Source: Halomonas sp. Bachu 37 (GTDB lineage Bacteria > Pseudomonadota > Gammaproteobacteria > Pseudomonadales > Halomonadaceae). Taken from it: DNA of 64,000 nt. Position 1 is the first letter of the stretch. Every line of letters begins with the position of its first letter. A program made the translations under genes and the position numbers. The notes beneath the pieces were generated by a model. It worked only from the letters and a program-made list of their open reading frames with translations. It was not told the DNA's origin and made no database searches. Positions 19,081-29,300 of this stretch are shown piece by piece. The DNA lies in assembly GCF_039691755.1 (NCBI RefSeq), contig NZ_CP137552.1, forward strand, positions 992,001 to 1,056,000. The letters are read 5' to 3'.

Positions 19081-19842
19081 ATGAGTTGCAAGATTGATTT
19101 TCAACCTTCCGCGGATTTGCTCAAGGAGCGTATCGTACTCGTTACCGGAGCAGGTGATGGTATCGGACGCGCAGCGGCCTTGAGCTATGCACTTCATGGA
19201 GCCACGGTCATTCTTCTGGGGCGTACGATCTCCAAGCTCGAGAAGGTCTACGACGAAATCGAGGAAGCAGGCGGACCGCAGCCGGCGATCTTCCCGCTGA
19301 ATTTCGAAGGTGCTACGTTAAAAGATTTCCACGATATGGCGGAAACCCTGCACAAGGAGTTCGGCCGCCTCGACGGTATTCTTCACAATGCCGGTCTGCT
19401 GGGGCGCATTACGCCTTTCGAGCAGTACAATCCCGAACTATGGGGCCAGGTCATGCAGGTCAATATCAATGGGCCGATCTGGATGACACAGGCATTGCTA
19501 CCTCTGCTGCAGGCCTCGGAAGACGCTTCGGTCATCTTCACTTCCTCAGGTGTCGGACGGAAGGGGCGGGCATTCTGGGGAGCCTACTCCGTGTCGAAGT
19601 TCGCCACCGAAGGATTCATGGAAGTATTGGCCGATGAGGTCGGCAGCCAGGACAATTTGCGCGTCAATACGCTCAACCCTGGCGCCACCCGTACCCAGAT
19701 GCGCCGCAGCGCGTATCCCGGCGAAGATGCGGCTACCCTGCGCACACCGGAGGAGATCATGCCGACCTACTTGTGGCTGATGGGCCCCGATAGCCGGGGC
19801 ATCAATGGCCAGAAATGGGACGCCCAGCCTCCACGCGGCTGA
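19081..19842 (+). CDS. yciK: Short-chain dehydrogenase, YciK family
   Basis: NAD(P)-dependent SDR of 253 residues, the usual length of YciK. The cofactor motif is TGAGDGIG (about residues 21-28), with HNAG near 95, catalytic Ser in TSSGVGRKG and the YxxxK motif in AYSVSKFA. AAGGA at 19070-19074 supports ATG 19081 over an upstream extension of 18 residues. Physiological substrate unknown. In Pseudomonas yciK follows ubiG and mupP in one direction; here it converges on mupP with a 10-base gap. Confidence 0.9.
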   Translation: MSCKIDFQPSADLLKERIVLVTGAGDGIGRAAALSYALHGATVILLGRTISKLEKVYDEIEEAGGPQPAIFPLNFEGATLKDFHDMAETLHKEFGRLDGILHNAGLLGRITPFEQYNPELWGQVMQVNINGPIWMTQALLPLLQASEDASVIFTSSGVGRKGRAFWGAYSVSKFATEGFMEVLADEVGSQDNLRVNTLNPGATRTQMRRSAYPGEDAATLRTPEEIMPTYLWLMGPDSRGINGQKWDAQPPRG

Positions 19843-19852
19843 CTCGGTACGC

Positions 19853-20539
19853 TTATAGGGTTTTCAAGTCGGCGACCAGTTCCTCACAACTCGCGAACCA
19901 TAGATCCGCCGGCCAACGGCGGTAGTCGTCATGCTCGGCGATATAGCCGTAGCCTACCGCGACCGCCGTCATTCCCGCCGCCTTGGCGGCCTGTATGTCA
20001 CGCAGATGATCCCCCACATACCAGCACTGAGCCGGTGGCACCCGAAGTCTTTCGGCTGCCGCCCACAAGGGATCTGGAGCGGGTTTCTTAACGGGAAGGT
20101 CATCGGCGCACACCAGCGCGCCCGGATTGAGTGCCAAGATTTCCAGCAGTGCCTCGGTATACCGCCGGGGCTTGTTGGTCACTACGCCCCAGGGCCGGTT
20201 TTGTGCTTCCCACTCCTCCAACCAATGTTCCAGCGGCGGAAATACCCGGCTATGCTCGGCGACAGCTCGCTCGTAGGCTTCGAGGAGAAAGGTTCGAGCC
20301 TGAGCATGGCCTGGCGAGTCCGTCTCCAGACCCAGGGCCAGGGTAACCAGCGCGCTGCCGCCGTTGGATACTTCCCTGCGGATAATCTCGAAGGGCAGGG
20401 CATCCAGTCCATGGTGGCGACGCAACGCATTGGTCGCCTGGGCGAGATCCGGTGCGGTGTCGACCAGCGTTCCATCCAGGTCGAAGATGATCGCTCGTGG
20501 ACCGGGGGCACTGCTCGGAAGTGGCTCGCCTGGAGTCAT
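19853..20539 (-). CDS. mupP: HAD phosphatase, MupP (MurNAc-6-phosphate) type
   Basis: HAD-superfamily subfamily IA phosphatase of 228 residues with motif [11 protein letters not shown], motif II TNKP, and motifs III/IV in VKKPAPDP and [15 protein letters not shown]. It would usually be annotated phosphoglycolate phosphatase. Its position directly after ubiG and next to yciK matches the pseudomonad mupP locus, whose product dephosphorylates N-acetylmuramate 6-phosphate in peptidoglycan recycling. Its ATG overlaps the ubiG stop by four bases. The phosphatase family is certain; MupP over Gph is inferred from neighbours. Confidence 0.8.
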   Translation of the reverse strand: MTPGEPLPSSAPGPRAIIFDLDGTLVDTAPDLAQATNALRRHHGLDALPFEIIRREVSNGGSALVTLALGLETDSPGHAQARTFLLEAYERAVAEHSRVFPPLEHWLEEWEAQNRPWGVVTNKPRRYTEALLEILALNPGALVCADDLPVKKPAPDPLWAAAERLRVPPAQCWYVGDHLRDIQAAKAAGMTAVAVGYGYIAEHDDYRRWPADLWFASCEELVADLKTL

Positions 20540-21282
20540 GCGCTACCTACCTTGCGACAGTACATCATGTAGTTGACCGAGACATCATTCGCCACCAGCC
20601 GATAGCGGCGGGTGAGGGGGTTGTAGGTCAGCCCGCTCTGCTCCCGCACTTCAAGACCACTGGCACGGTTCCATGCCGCCATCTCCGAGGGGCGAATGAA
20701 CTTGGCGTAATCGTGGGTACCCTTGGGCAGCAATTGTAATACGTATTCCGCTCCCAGAATGGCGAAGGCGTACGCCTTGGGCGTTCGATTGATGGTGGAG
20801 AAGAAGACGTAACCGCCCGGGCGTACCAGGGCACTGCAAGCGCGAACCACGGAGGCCGGGTCGGGCACATGCTCCAGCATTTCCATGCAAGTGACCACAT
20901 CGAACTTGCCCGGGCGTGACGCCGCCAGTTGCTCGACGCTGATATTCTGGTAATCGATACTCAGCCCGCTCTCGGCGGCATGCAAACGAGCCACGCCGAG
21001 TGGCGCTTCGCCCAAGTCTATGCCAGTGACCTGGGCTCCGCGATGCGCCATGGCCTCGCTGAGAATGCCCCCCCCGCAGCCCACATCAAGGACGTTCTTG
21101 CCAGCGAGCCCAGTACGGGCGTCAATGAAATCAAGACGTAAGGGATTGATGTCGTGAAGAGGCTTGAATTCGCTGTGAGGGTCCCACCAACGGCTCGCCA
21201 GCGCTTCGAATTTGGCTATTTCCGCAGCATCGACGTTGCCGTGGGGGACGTTAGGAGTGCTATCCTGAGTTGTCACTGGCAT
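20536..21282 (-). CDS. ubiG: Ubiquinone biosynthesis O-methyltransferase UbiG
   Basis: SAM-dependent methyltransferase of 248 residues performing both O-methylations in ubiquinone synthesis. Evidence: N-terminal [15 protein letters not shown] motif [13 protein letters not shown] (about 65-76), the EMLEHVPDP post-motif and the family segment [13 protein letters not shown]. It is the upstream gene of a two-gene ubiG-mupP operon on the minus strand, divergent from galU. Confidence 0.96.
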   Translation of the reverse strand: MPVTTQDSTPNVPHGNVDAAEIAKFEALASRWWDPHSEFKPLHDINPLRLDFIDARTGLAGKNVLDVGCGGGILSEAMAHRGAQVTGIDLGEAPLGVARLHAAESGLSIDYQNISVEQLAASRPGKFDVVTCMEMLEHVPDPASVVRACSALVRPGGYVFFSTINRTPKAYAFAILGAEYVLQLLPKGTHDYAKFIRPSEMAAWNRASGLEVREQSGLTYNPLTRRYRLVANDVSVNYMMYCRKVGSA

Positions 21283-21401
21283 GCCATGACTCCAAGGTCG
21301 GTATCGATTGGCGCCGGGTGGAAGGTGGCAACCCCTGACGCCTTCAGTATTATGGGCATTCTAACCACTCCTGGCTCGGAACGCATGAAAAGGATATCCA
21401 T

Positions 21402-22289
21402 ATGATTCGTAAAGCCGTACTTCCCGTGGCAGGGTTTGGTACCCGCTGCCTCCCCGCATCCAAGGCTATCCCCAAGGAAATGATCACCATAGTGGACCGG
21501 CCGGTGATTCAGTATGTCGTTGAAGAGGCAGTAGCGGCGGGAATACGCGATATCGTCTTGGTGACCCATGCAAGCAAGAGTGCGATTGAAAACCACTTCG
21601 ACAAGCACTTCGAACTGGAAGCGGGACTGGAAGCCAAGGGCAAGTATGAATTGCTGGAAACGCTGCGTTCCATCGTGCCCGATGACGTCAATATCATCAG
21701 CATACGCCAGGGCGAACCCCTGGGCCTGGGGCACGCCGTCCTGTGTGCCCAGCCGATCATTGGCGACGAGCCGTTCGCCGTATTGCTGCCTGATGTCCTG
21801 GTGGACTCCCATGCCCTGTCCCAGCCCGATTTGAGCGGCATGCTGCACGCTTACGAAAGTAGCCAGACCGCCCAGTTGATGGTTGAGGAAGTCCCTTGGG
21901 AGAAAGTCTACAAGTACGGCATTGTCGCCCCCGAGAACGAGATGCCTGGCCCCGGGAAATCCTGTGGTTTGAAGGGCATGGTGGAGAAGCCCGAGCGGGA
22001 GGCCGCTCCCTCCAACCTGGCGGTGATTGGCCGCTATGCATTGCCCGCGAGCATCTTCCCCCTGTTGGCCCAGACGCCGCCGGGAGCCGGTGGCGAAATA
22101 CAGCTGACCGATGCCATCGAAACACTGCGCAGCCAGGAAGGGGTGCAGGCCTATCGCATGCAGGGAAGCACCTTTGATTGTGGCCATCAGTTGGGCTATC
22201 TGGAAGCCACGCTTGCCTACGGACGTCGCCATCCCGTGTTTGGAGAAGGTTTCAGAGAATTGCTGGCTCGCTACCATCAAGGAGAATAG
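21402..22289 (+). CDS. galU: UTP-glucose-1-phosphate uridylyltransferase
   Basis: Makes UDP-glucose for surface polysaccharides and osmoprotective glucosides. The 295-residue protein has the nucleotide-binding opening PVAGFGTRCLPASKAIPKEM (about 7-26), the sugar-binding VEKP segment and GGEIQLTDAI, all typical of GalU. AAAGGATA lies before the ATG. The next gene, a UDP-glucose dehydrogenase homologue, begins three bases after the stop, so the two are probably translated from one message. Confidence 0.96.
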   Translation: MIRKAVLPVAGFGTRCLPASKAIPKEMITIVDRPVIQYVVEEAVAAGIRDIVLVTHASKSAIENHFDKHFELEAGLEAKGKYELLETLRSIVPDDVNIISIRQGEPLGLGHAVLCAQPIIGDEPFAVLLPDVLVDSHALSQPDLSGMLHAYESSQTAQLMVEEVPWEKVYKYGIVAPENEMPGPGKSCGLKGMVEKPEREAAPSNLAVIGRYALPASIFPLLAQTPPGAGGEIQLTDAIETLRSQEGVQAYRMQGSTFDCGHQLGYLEATLAYGRRHPVFGEGFRELLARYHQGE

Positions 22290-22292
22290 TCG

Positions 22293-23588
22293 ATGCGTGT
22301 TCTGGTGCATGGTAGTGAGTTGACCGCCGCCACGGCTGCGGCGGCCCTTTCCTGGGTGGGGCATCAGGTGCAATGGTTGCCTCATGCTTCAGCGCCCTGG
22401 TCACAATTACAGAGGACCGACTGGCTGAAACGCGAGCCTTACCTGTTGAATCAAATCGAGGAAAGTCAACGCGAAGGCACCTTGCGCCTGGTCGAGGAGG
22501 ACAGTGAGCTTGACCAGCCCGAGGTTCTTTGGCTCTCCCTTTCGCCTGCTCAGCGCAATGCAGCCGACAGCCTGCTGAAAACGGTAATGAGCATGCATCC
22601 GGGCGGACTCGTGTTGATCAACAATTCGACCTTTCCGGTAGGCGAAACGGAACGCCTGGCGACGCTGGCCGAAGGAGTGGCAATGGGCAGCGTCGCCTTG
22701 CCCGATATGCTGGAAGAGGGGCGCGCCTGGGAAATATTCACCCGGCCCGGTCGCTGGCTGTTAGGGTGTGATGAGGATCTGGCGGAGAAAGTGACCCGTG
22801 AACTGCTGCGCGCCTTCAACCGCCGCAGCGAAGTCTTCCAACGCATGCCACGACGGGCGGCGGAACTGACCAAATTGGCGATCAATGGCATGCTGGCCAC
22901 GCGAATCAGCTACATGAACGAAATCGCGGGACTGGCGGATTCGCTCGAGGTAGATGTCGAGCATGTGCGCCAGGGGATGGGAGCCGACTCGCGTATCGGT
23001 TTCGAATATCTTTACCCCGGTTGTGGATTCGGTGGGCCGAATTTCTCCCGAGATCTGATGCGCCTGGCGGATGTTCAATCCGCCAGCGGGCGCCACTCCG
23101 CCCTGCTGGAGCAGGTCCTGGATATCAACGAACAGAAGAAGGAAACGCTGTTTCGCAAGCTCTGGGCACATTTTCAGGGCGATCTCAACGGACGTACCAT
23201 CGCTATCTGGGGTGCCGCCTTCAAGCCCGGTACCGCGCGTATCGACCATGCCCCGGTATTGACACTGCTCAAGGCTCTCTGGGCGCAAGGAGCCAAGGTT
23301 CAGCTGCATGATCCCGCGGCAATTCCCGCTCTGCTCGAGGAAGTGGGAGAGCGTAGCGATCTGGTAACGTTCAGCCGCGACCCTTACCAGGCCTGCGAGG
23401 GAGCCGATGTGCTAATGCTGGTCACCGAGTGGAAGCTCTACTGGAATCCGGATTGGCAGCGCCTGGCAGGCCACTTGAAGGAGAAGCTCGTCCTCGACGG
23501 TCGCAATATCTACGACCCTCGTTATGTGGCTAGCTGCGGCTTACAGTACCGGGGAATCGGGCGTCGAGCCGACCCCTCCATCATTTGA
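22293..23588 (+). CDS. UDP-glucose dehydrogenase homologue lacking catalytic Cys
   Basis: A 431-residue member of the UDP-glucose/GDP-mannose dehydrogenase family by its middle and C-terminal parts (AELTKLAINGMLATRISYMNE near 190; WGAAFKPGTARIDHAP near 310). Two key sites depart from the family. The catalytic motif, normally GFGGSCFPKD, reads GFGGPNFSRD near residue 250, so the nucleophilic Cys is Asn. The N-terminal NAD loop, normally GxGxxG, reads VHGSELTAAT. The conserved Lys and Asn of the substrate region remain. It sits three bases after galU and nine before an unknown membrane gene. It may be a non-oxidising sugar-nucleotide-binding protein or a changed enzyme; ordinary UGDH activity is doubtful. 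Confidence 0.75.
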   Translation: MRVLVHGSELTAATAAAALSWVGHQVQWLPHASAPWSQLQRTDWLKREPYLLNQIEESQREGTLRLVEEDSELDQPEVLWLSLSPAQRNAADSLLKTVMSMHPGGLVLINNSTFPVGETERLATLAEGVAMGSVALPDMLEEGRAWEIFTRPGRWLLGCDEDLAEKVTRELLRAFNRRSEVFQRMPRRAAELTKLAINGMLATRISYMNEIAGLADSLEVDVEHVRQGMGADSRIGFEYLYPGCGFGGPNFSRDLMRLADVQSASGRHSALLEQVLDINEQKKETLFRKLWAHFQGDLNGRTIAIWGAAFKPGTARIDHAPVLTLLKALWAQGAKVQLHDPAAIPALLEEVGERSDLVTFSRDPYQACEGADVLMLVTEWKLYWNPDWQRLAGHLKEKLVLDGRNIYDPRYVASCGLQYRGIGRRADPSII

Positions 23589-23597
23589 GGAAATACC

Positions 23598-24413
23598 ATG
23601 CCCGACTCAGCTCCAACGCGTCACCGGATTGTCCCGGATGTGGATCAAAGCCTGACCGCCCAGCATCTGCGCCATCCGCGAGGGCCATCCATATGGCCGC
23701 TATGGCTGATGATCTTTCTGATCCTGATCCTTCTGGCGGGAGCGGGAGCAGCGGTGTGGTATGAACGGGAACGCATGCAGCAGGAGTTGTATCGGCTCAG
23801 TGGCGAAGTATCCAACATGCATGCGCGCCTGGATGCCGGCAGCAGCGATGTGGAAGAAAACCTGGCCATAGCCCAGGCACAGTTGGCCACCTTGTTCCAG
23901 GAACAGGAGCAACTGGCCATCGCGCTGACGGATACTCGTCAGGAGTTTTTCTCCCTGCAAACCGAAGAGGAGGCGGCAGCAGGAGCTTCCTCGGAAGCGC
24001 TCGATTCTCTCAATCAGCAAATTTCCCGCATCGAGGCCAATGGCGAGCTACGCGATGATCAACTGGAAGCCATTCATATTTCGCTTCAATCGCTTGAGCA
24101 GGCCGGCACGGAAGGACGGCAAAACCTGATCGAGGAGGTGGCTCATCTGGAGCAACGTCTCGAGCAGCAAGGCACGCGGCTGGAGCGGGAGATCGCTCAG
24201 TTGCAAGAAGAGGTGCTGGAGCGCCAGGAGGCCTTGGCGCAACGAAGCGTAGACCAGCAGACCCTCGACGAAGCCTTGGCGGAATTCGCCGAACGAGATA
24301 GCGCAGAAGACGATGAGGAGCTTGTCTCGCGAATCAACACCCTCGCCGCCGATGTTCGCCAGGTGCGTCAGGCACAACTCGCCTTTAGCGCTCAATTGGA
24401 GATGTTGCGCTAA
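23598..24413 (+). CDS. Membrane-anchored coiled-coil protein of unknown function
   Basis: The family is not recognised. The 271-residue protein has a short basic cytoplasmic N-terminus, one membrane helix (WPLWLMIFLILILLAGAGAA, about 33-52), then a Glu/Gln/Leu-rich helical periplasmic region (about 55-271) with heptad-like spacing, typical of coiled coils. It has almost no Gly or Pro after residue 75. It lies nine bases after the dehydrogenase homologue and 65 before tamA, all in one direction, so an envelope role is likely. The layout resembles scaffold or tether proteins such as LapB- or ZapG-like membrane coiled coils, but no specific motif supports any of these. Confidence 0.7.
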   Translation: MPDSAPTRHRIVPDVDQSLTAQHLRHPRGPSIWPLWLMIFLILILLAGAGAAVWYERERMQQELYRLSGEVSNMHARLDAGSSDVEENLAIAQAQLATLFQEQEQLAIALTDTRQEFFSLQTEEEAAAGASSEALDSLNQQISRIEANGELRDDQLEAIHISLQSLEQAGTEGRQNLIEEVAHLEQRLEQQGTRLEREIAQLQEEVLERQEALAQRSVDQQTLDEALAEFAERDSAEDDEELVSRINTLAADVRQVRQAQLAFSAQLEMLR

Positions 24414-24478
24414 CGTATAACGTATCGACTGCTGAAATGGCAGGTAGCCTCGCCTCATCACTGTTTTAGGATTAAGTT

Positions 24479-26335
24479 ATGCAAGGAAAACGCGTGGGGC
24501 GCTCTATACGTGTGGCATTGAACCTCATGGTGGTGGGGCTGGGCATGGCCGGCTCTACCAGTTGGGCCATGAATGCCCAAATCGAAGGGGTTGAAGGGGA
24601 AATCGCCGACAATGTGCGTCTCTATCTCGATGAGGTCGAGGCCGAACAATACAGTGACGAGCGACTCGAGGGCGAGGTTCGCCAGCGAACACGCGAAGCC
24701 ATGCGAGTTTTCGGCTATTACGAGCCGCAAATAGAACTGCGGCGATTGCAGCCCGACGAAGCCCGGCTAATCATCGAGCCAGGTCCCCGAATCAATATCG
24801 AAGTACTCGAGATACTGCTGCGAGGGGATGCCGCTGACGATCCACCCTTCAAGGAGGCAGTAGAAAATTTTCCTCTGGAGGAGGGAGATCCATTACTGCA
24901 TGCTCCATGGGATAGTTTGAGGCGCCAGCTTTCCGGCCTCTCCCTGGAGCGAGGCTACTTCGATTGGGGGTTCGCCGATCGGCGCATGGAAGTACGCCCC
25001 TTCGAACAGAGTGCGCGGTTATACATGGATTTCGATAGTGGCCCGCGCTACCGGTTCGGCAACATCCGTATCCGTGGCAGCCATATCCAGCCTGATCGCC
25101 TCAAGCGCATGCAGACCTTCGAGACCGGCGAGCCTTACCTGGCCTCCGAGCTCGCCCGCTACAATCAACGCTTGGGTGAAACCGGCTGGTTCAGTTCGGT
25201 ATCGGTTCGCCCGCGTCTCGAGACTGCCCATGAGCTGGTGATCTCCGAGCCGGACAAGTCGCCATGGTGGGAGGAGGCCACACTCACCGCAGGCGGAGAG
25301 CGTCGCCCCCGCTTGAGTGCCGCTTCACTGGGGAGTGCCATGGCGGTCCACCAGTCCGAGAATACGCGCTTACCCATCGATGTCAGTGTGGAACCCGCCG
25401 ACCGCCACCGTTTCGAAATCGGGGTCGGTTATGCCACCGATGTGGGACCGCGCCTGCGCTTTGGCTGGGATCAGCCTTGGATCAATCGCCGGGGGCATAG
25501 CCTGAAACACGATCTGTATCTGTCGGCCCCCGAACAGCGATTTACCGGGGTCTACAACATCCCCCTGGAAGACCCGGTACGCGATAACTATCGTCTTCAA
25601 TACGGCCTACGCAGTGAAGACGATAACGACACCCGTACTCTCGAGGCCACGGTGGAACTCGCGCGTCGCTGGGAATTCGAGAATCGCTGGGTTCAGACGC
25701 TCTATTGGCGCACGACCTACGAGGATTTCACCCAAGGGGGCGACAAGGCGCAAGTGCTGATCTATTACCCCGGTATTCAGTGGAGTCGCACGCGTACACG
25801 CAATTCCCGTTTTCCCAGCTGGGGGGATCGTCAGCAGCTATCGCTGGAATATTCCGATACCGCCTGGGGATCGGATGCGCAGTTCTTCCGCCTGACCGGC
25901 GACAGTGAATGGATTCGCATGCTCGGCAACGACAACCGTTTCGTCGGGCGTCTGAGCGTGGGGGCCATTGCTACCAGCGATTTCGACAGGATTCCGCCAT
26001 CATTGCGCTTTTTTGCCGGGGGCGACAGAAGTGTGCGTGGTTACTCCTATGAAAGTTTGGCCCCGACCAATGACCAGGGGCGGCTACGCGGCGGGCAGCA
26101 GAAACTGACAACCAGTGTCGAGTACCAGCGGCGTGTTTCAGGGGATTGGTGGGGGGCCGCCTTTGTCGATAGCGGCGATGCGTTCGATGACTGGGCGCCG
26201 AATGATCTCAAGACCGGTGCCGGGTTAGGGGCTCGCTGGATATCGCCAGTGGGGCCCATCCGCTTCGATATCGCTCACCCGTTCGATCATGACGATGATT
26301 GGCGCGTGCATTTTTCCATCGGTCCTGAATTCTAG
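24479..26335 (+). CDS. tamA: Translocation and assembly module outer-membrane protein TamA
   Basis: Omp85-family outer-membrane barrel of 618 residues that works with TamB in assembling outer-membrane proteins and in lipid transport. A signal peptide (ending near STSWA, about 31) is followed by POTRA domains (about 35-260) and a 16-strand barrel. The barrel carries the conserved loop motif FFAGGDRSVRGYSYE (near 505), the (V/I)RG(Y/F) hallmark, and it ends with a terminal Phe. AGGA at 24468-24471 precedes the ATG. AGGAG at its stop serves tamB. Confidence 0.94.
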   Translation: MQGKRVGRSIRVALNLMVVGLGMAGSTSWAMNAQIEGVEGEIADNVRLYLDEVEAEQYSDERLEGEVRQRTREAMRVFGYYEPQIELRRLQPDEARLIIEPGPRINIEVLEILLRGDAADDPPFKEAVENFPLEEGDPLLHAPWDSLRRQLSGLSLERGYFDWGFADRRMEVRPFEQSARLYMDFDSGPRYRFGNIRIRGSHIQPDRLKRMQTFETGEPYLASELARYNQRLGETGWFSSVSVRPRLETAHELVISEPDKSPWWEEATLTAGGERRPRLSAASLGSAMAVHQSENTRLPIDVSVEPADRHRFEIGVGYATDVGPRLRFGWDQPWINRRGHSLKHDLYLSAPEQRFTGVYNIPLEDPVRDNYRLQYGLRSEDDNDTRTLEATVELARRWEFENRWVQTLYWRTTYEDFTQGGDKAQVLIYYPGIQWSRTRTRNSRFPSWGDRQQLSLEYSDTAWGSDAQFFRLTGDSEWIRMLGNDNRFVGRLSVGAIATSDFDRIPPSLRFFAGGDRSVRGYSYESLAPTNDQGRLRGGQQKLTTSVEYQRRVSGDWWGAAFVDSGDAFDDWAPNDLKTGAGLGARWISPVGPIRFDIAHPFDHDDDWRVHFSIGPEF

Positions 26336-26342
26336 GAGATGC

Positions 26343-29300
26343 GTGTTGACGCAAGCAACGCCCGCCCCAACACATGAAAACGACAAGCCCGCAGGAACGA
26401 CACGCGTCAAGATGTCCTCACGCCGCCGCACCGGGCTTGCGGCGTGGAGCCTGTTGCGCCTGGTCATCGTACTCCCCGTGTGGCTCATGGGGCTGGCATT
26501 GCTCTTGGCTGGTGTCGCACTGTCCCCCTGGGGAACCGGTTTTTTGCTCGACCAAGGCGCGCAGCGGGGGATTTTTCAGCTTTCCGGCCACGAAGGCGAC
26601 TTGTTCGGTCACTTCGTACTGGAGGACTTTCAACTGGAAGCCGGACCGGCACAGATCGACGTGTCTCATCTCGAGCTGGAGTGGGCGGATGACTGCCTGC
26701 TGTCGCGGCGGCTATGCCTGGAAAATCTCGTAGTCGATGGTGCCAATATTCGTCTTGTTCAGGGGGAGCCTGGCGAAGCGCCTGAGCAAGCCCCGGCCGA
26801 CGGCCAGAGCGCTTCGCTGCCATTGCCTTTCCCCGTCGAGTTGCGAAACGTGGAGCTCAACGACGTGTCGCTTGACCTGGGGAACGGCACGCGCATCGAA
26901 TGGGAGGCCTTCAGCGGCGGGGCCATCGCCGAGGATGGCACCGTCACCTTGCAACCCACGCATCTGGCAAGTCCACGAATCTACCTGCCGCCCAGTCCCG
27001 GCGAACAGCTTACAATCGATACACCGAGTGCATTGACCGCCGTGGCGATTGATAGTGCCAACGAGCTTGTCGCCCATGAAAGTATCGCCAACGAGACGAC
27101 GCCGGACGACGGCGCTGATTCGGCGACGTTCATCGAAACGTTGCAAGAACGCGAGCGATTGCAGTTGCCCGACATCACGCTGCCGGTCGATATCCGCGTT
27201 CCCGACCTGACGGTTGAGGATCTGGTGTTGGATGGGGCCTTTGATTATCACGTGGACCGCTTACAGCTCGATGCATCGTTCGTCGACCAGCGCCTCGAGG
27301 TGCGCCAGTTCGAGCTAGCCTCGGCCGATGCCAATGTGAGCTTGCATGGCGAAGCGTTGCTGCGAGACGACTACCCTCTGGATATGACCCTGGAAAGTGA
27401 GCTTTTCCTGCCCGAGCGCTATCCTGAGCTTGCAGGGCAGAAAATTCGTCTGGAGCTGTCCGGTAGCCTGGCGGATTTGCAGGTGGGTCTCGCACTTGCG
27501 GGACCCATCCAGGCCGACCTGGAAGGCCGTGTCGACGCCCTGGCACCCACCTTGCCGTTCCAGGCCTCTCTGTCCAGTGAACGTCTGCAATGGCCGCTGG
27601 AAGGAGACGCGAACGAGGCAGAGGCAACACCCTATATCGCCGAGTCCTTGCAAGCCGATATCGAAGGCAGCTTGGCCGACTACCAGGTGGACCTGTCATC
27701 GCGAGTCGAAGGCCCGCAAATTCCCCCGACGATGGTTGAACTGGAGGGCGAAGGTGATCTCCAACACTTCAACTGGTCATCGCTGTCGCTCCGCCTCGAG
27801 GAGGGCGGCCTGGTCAGCGAAGGTAGCATCGACTGGAGTGACGGCCTCCAGGTACGCGCCGGTATCGATCTGGATCAATTCGATCCTTCGCTATTCGTCG
27901 AGGATCTGGAAGGACGACTCGACGGCAATGCCGAGTTCACCTTCCTGCAGCAGGAAGATGCCTGGGCTTTGCAAGTCCCCTCGCTTTCCGTCGAGGGACG
28001 CTTGCAGGAGTATCCGCTCTCCCTCGAGACGTCATTCGATCTCGACAGTGACTTGCGCCTACAGCTTGAGCGTCTCGATTTTCACCAAGGTAACAATCAG
28101 GTCCAGGCGTCGGGCATTGTCAGCGAGAGCAACATGCAACTGGATGCAGAAATCGCGTTGCGCCAGCTCGATAGTCTGCACCCCGATCTGGCGGGCACAC
28201 TGACGGGAACCGTAATCGGCCGAGGCGATCTTCAGCAGCCCGCTATCGATCTCGATATCGAGGGATCGGCGCTGCGTTTTGGTGAAAACCGGGTCGATTC
28301 TCTATCGCTTGTCGGTACTACCCGTGGCCGGGACGACCCGCGCGTGGACTTGCAGCTGAATGCCGCCAGTGTGGCGGCAGGTGGGCAACGCCTTGACGAT
28401 ATCGCCTTGAGCCTGGATGGGCGGCTCTCTCAGCATCGTCTGACTATCCAGGCCGATAGTGGCGAAGGCTCACCTGTATCCGGGGCCCGGCTTAGCCTTC
28501 AGGGCGATTTCGACCAGGCGGCGGGACGCTACCAGGGGGAGCTTTCCCAACTGGAAGTCGATAGTGATTTTGGCGATATTCGGCTGGACCAGCCGACTCG
28601 TTTCAGTGCCAATCTCGACGATACGAGCGGACGCCTCGAACCTTTCTGTCTGCGCCGGGAGCAGGGCGGCCTGGTATGTCTGGAAGAAACGTTGCAGGCG
28701 TCGGCCGATCAGGGCCGGGCTCGACTGTCACTGCGTGAAGTTCCGATGGAAACGCTCGAGGCGGCTTTTCCCGATGATTGGCAATTGACGGGCGATACCA
28801 CCGCTGGTCTGCAGGTCGACTGGCGTCAGGCGGGGGCGGCCTGGCAGGCCGAGCTGGGAGTCGTCAGCGATCTAGCCATCACGGCGGTCAATGATTTCGG
28901 CCAACCGGTGAGGCTGCCACGTACCCGACTGGACGCCTCCATTAACGCCGATCAAGCTCGTGCCGACAGCACGATCACGCTGACCCTGGCCGATGCCGGT
29001 GAGCTTCGCCTTGAGCTGGGAATCGCAGACCCGCTCGGAGAAGGCAGGCTCGACGGACGTTTGACCGCTGACGATATCGAATTGTCTCCTTATCGTAGCC
29101 TCATTGCGGGGCTCGACGTACTGGAGGGTCGTGTCGGGGGCGAGATACTGATCGGTGGCACCACCACGTCGCCGGGCCTGGAAGGGGGAATACGGGTTAC
29201 CGGCATCCGCGCGCGAGGGCCGGATATCCCGGTACATATCGAGGATGGTGAGCTGGCGATCAATTTCGATGGCGACCAAGGTGATATCAATGGTTACCTG

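Noticed and set aside
27175..27699. Arg/Pro-rich minus-strand frame inside tamB
   Set aside because: Composition typical of a shadow frame opposite a GC-rich gene.
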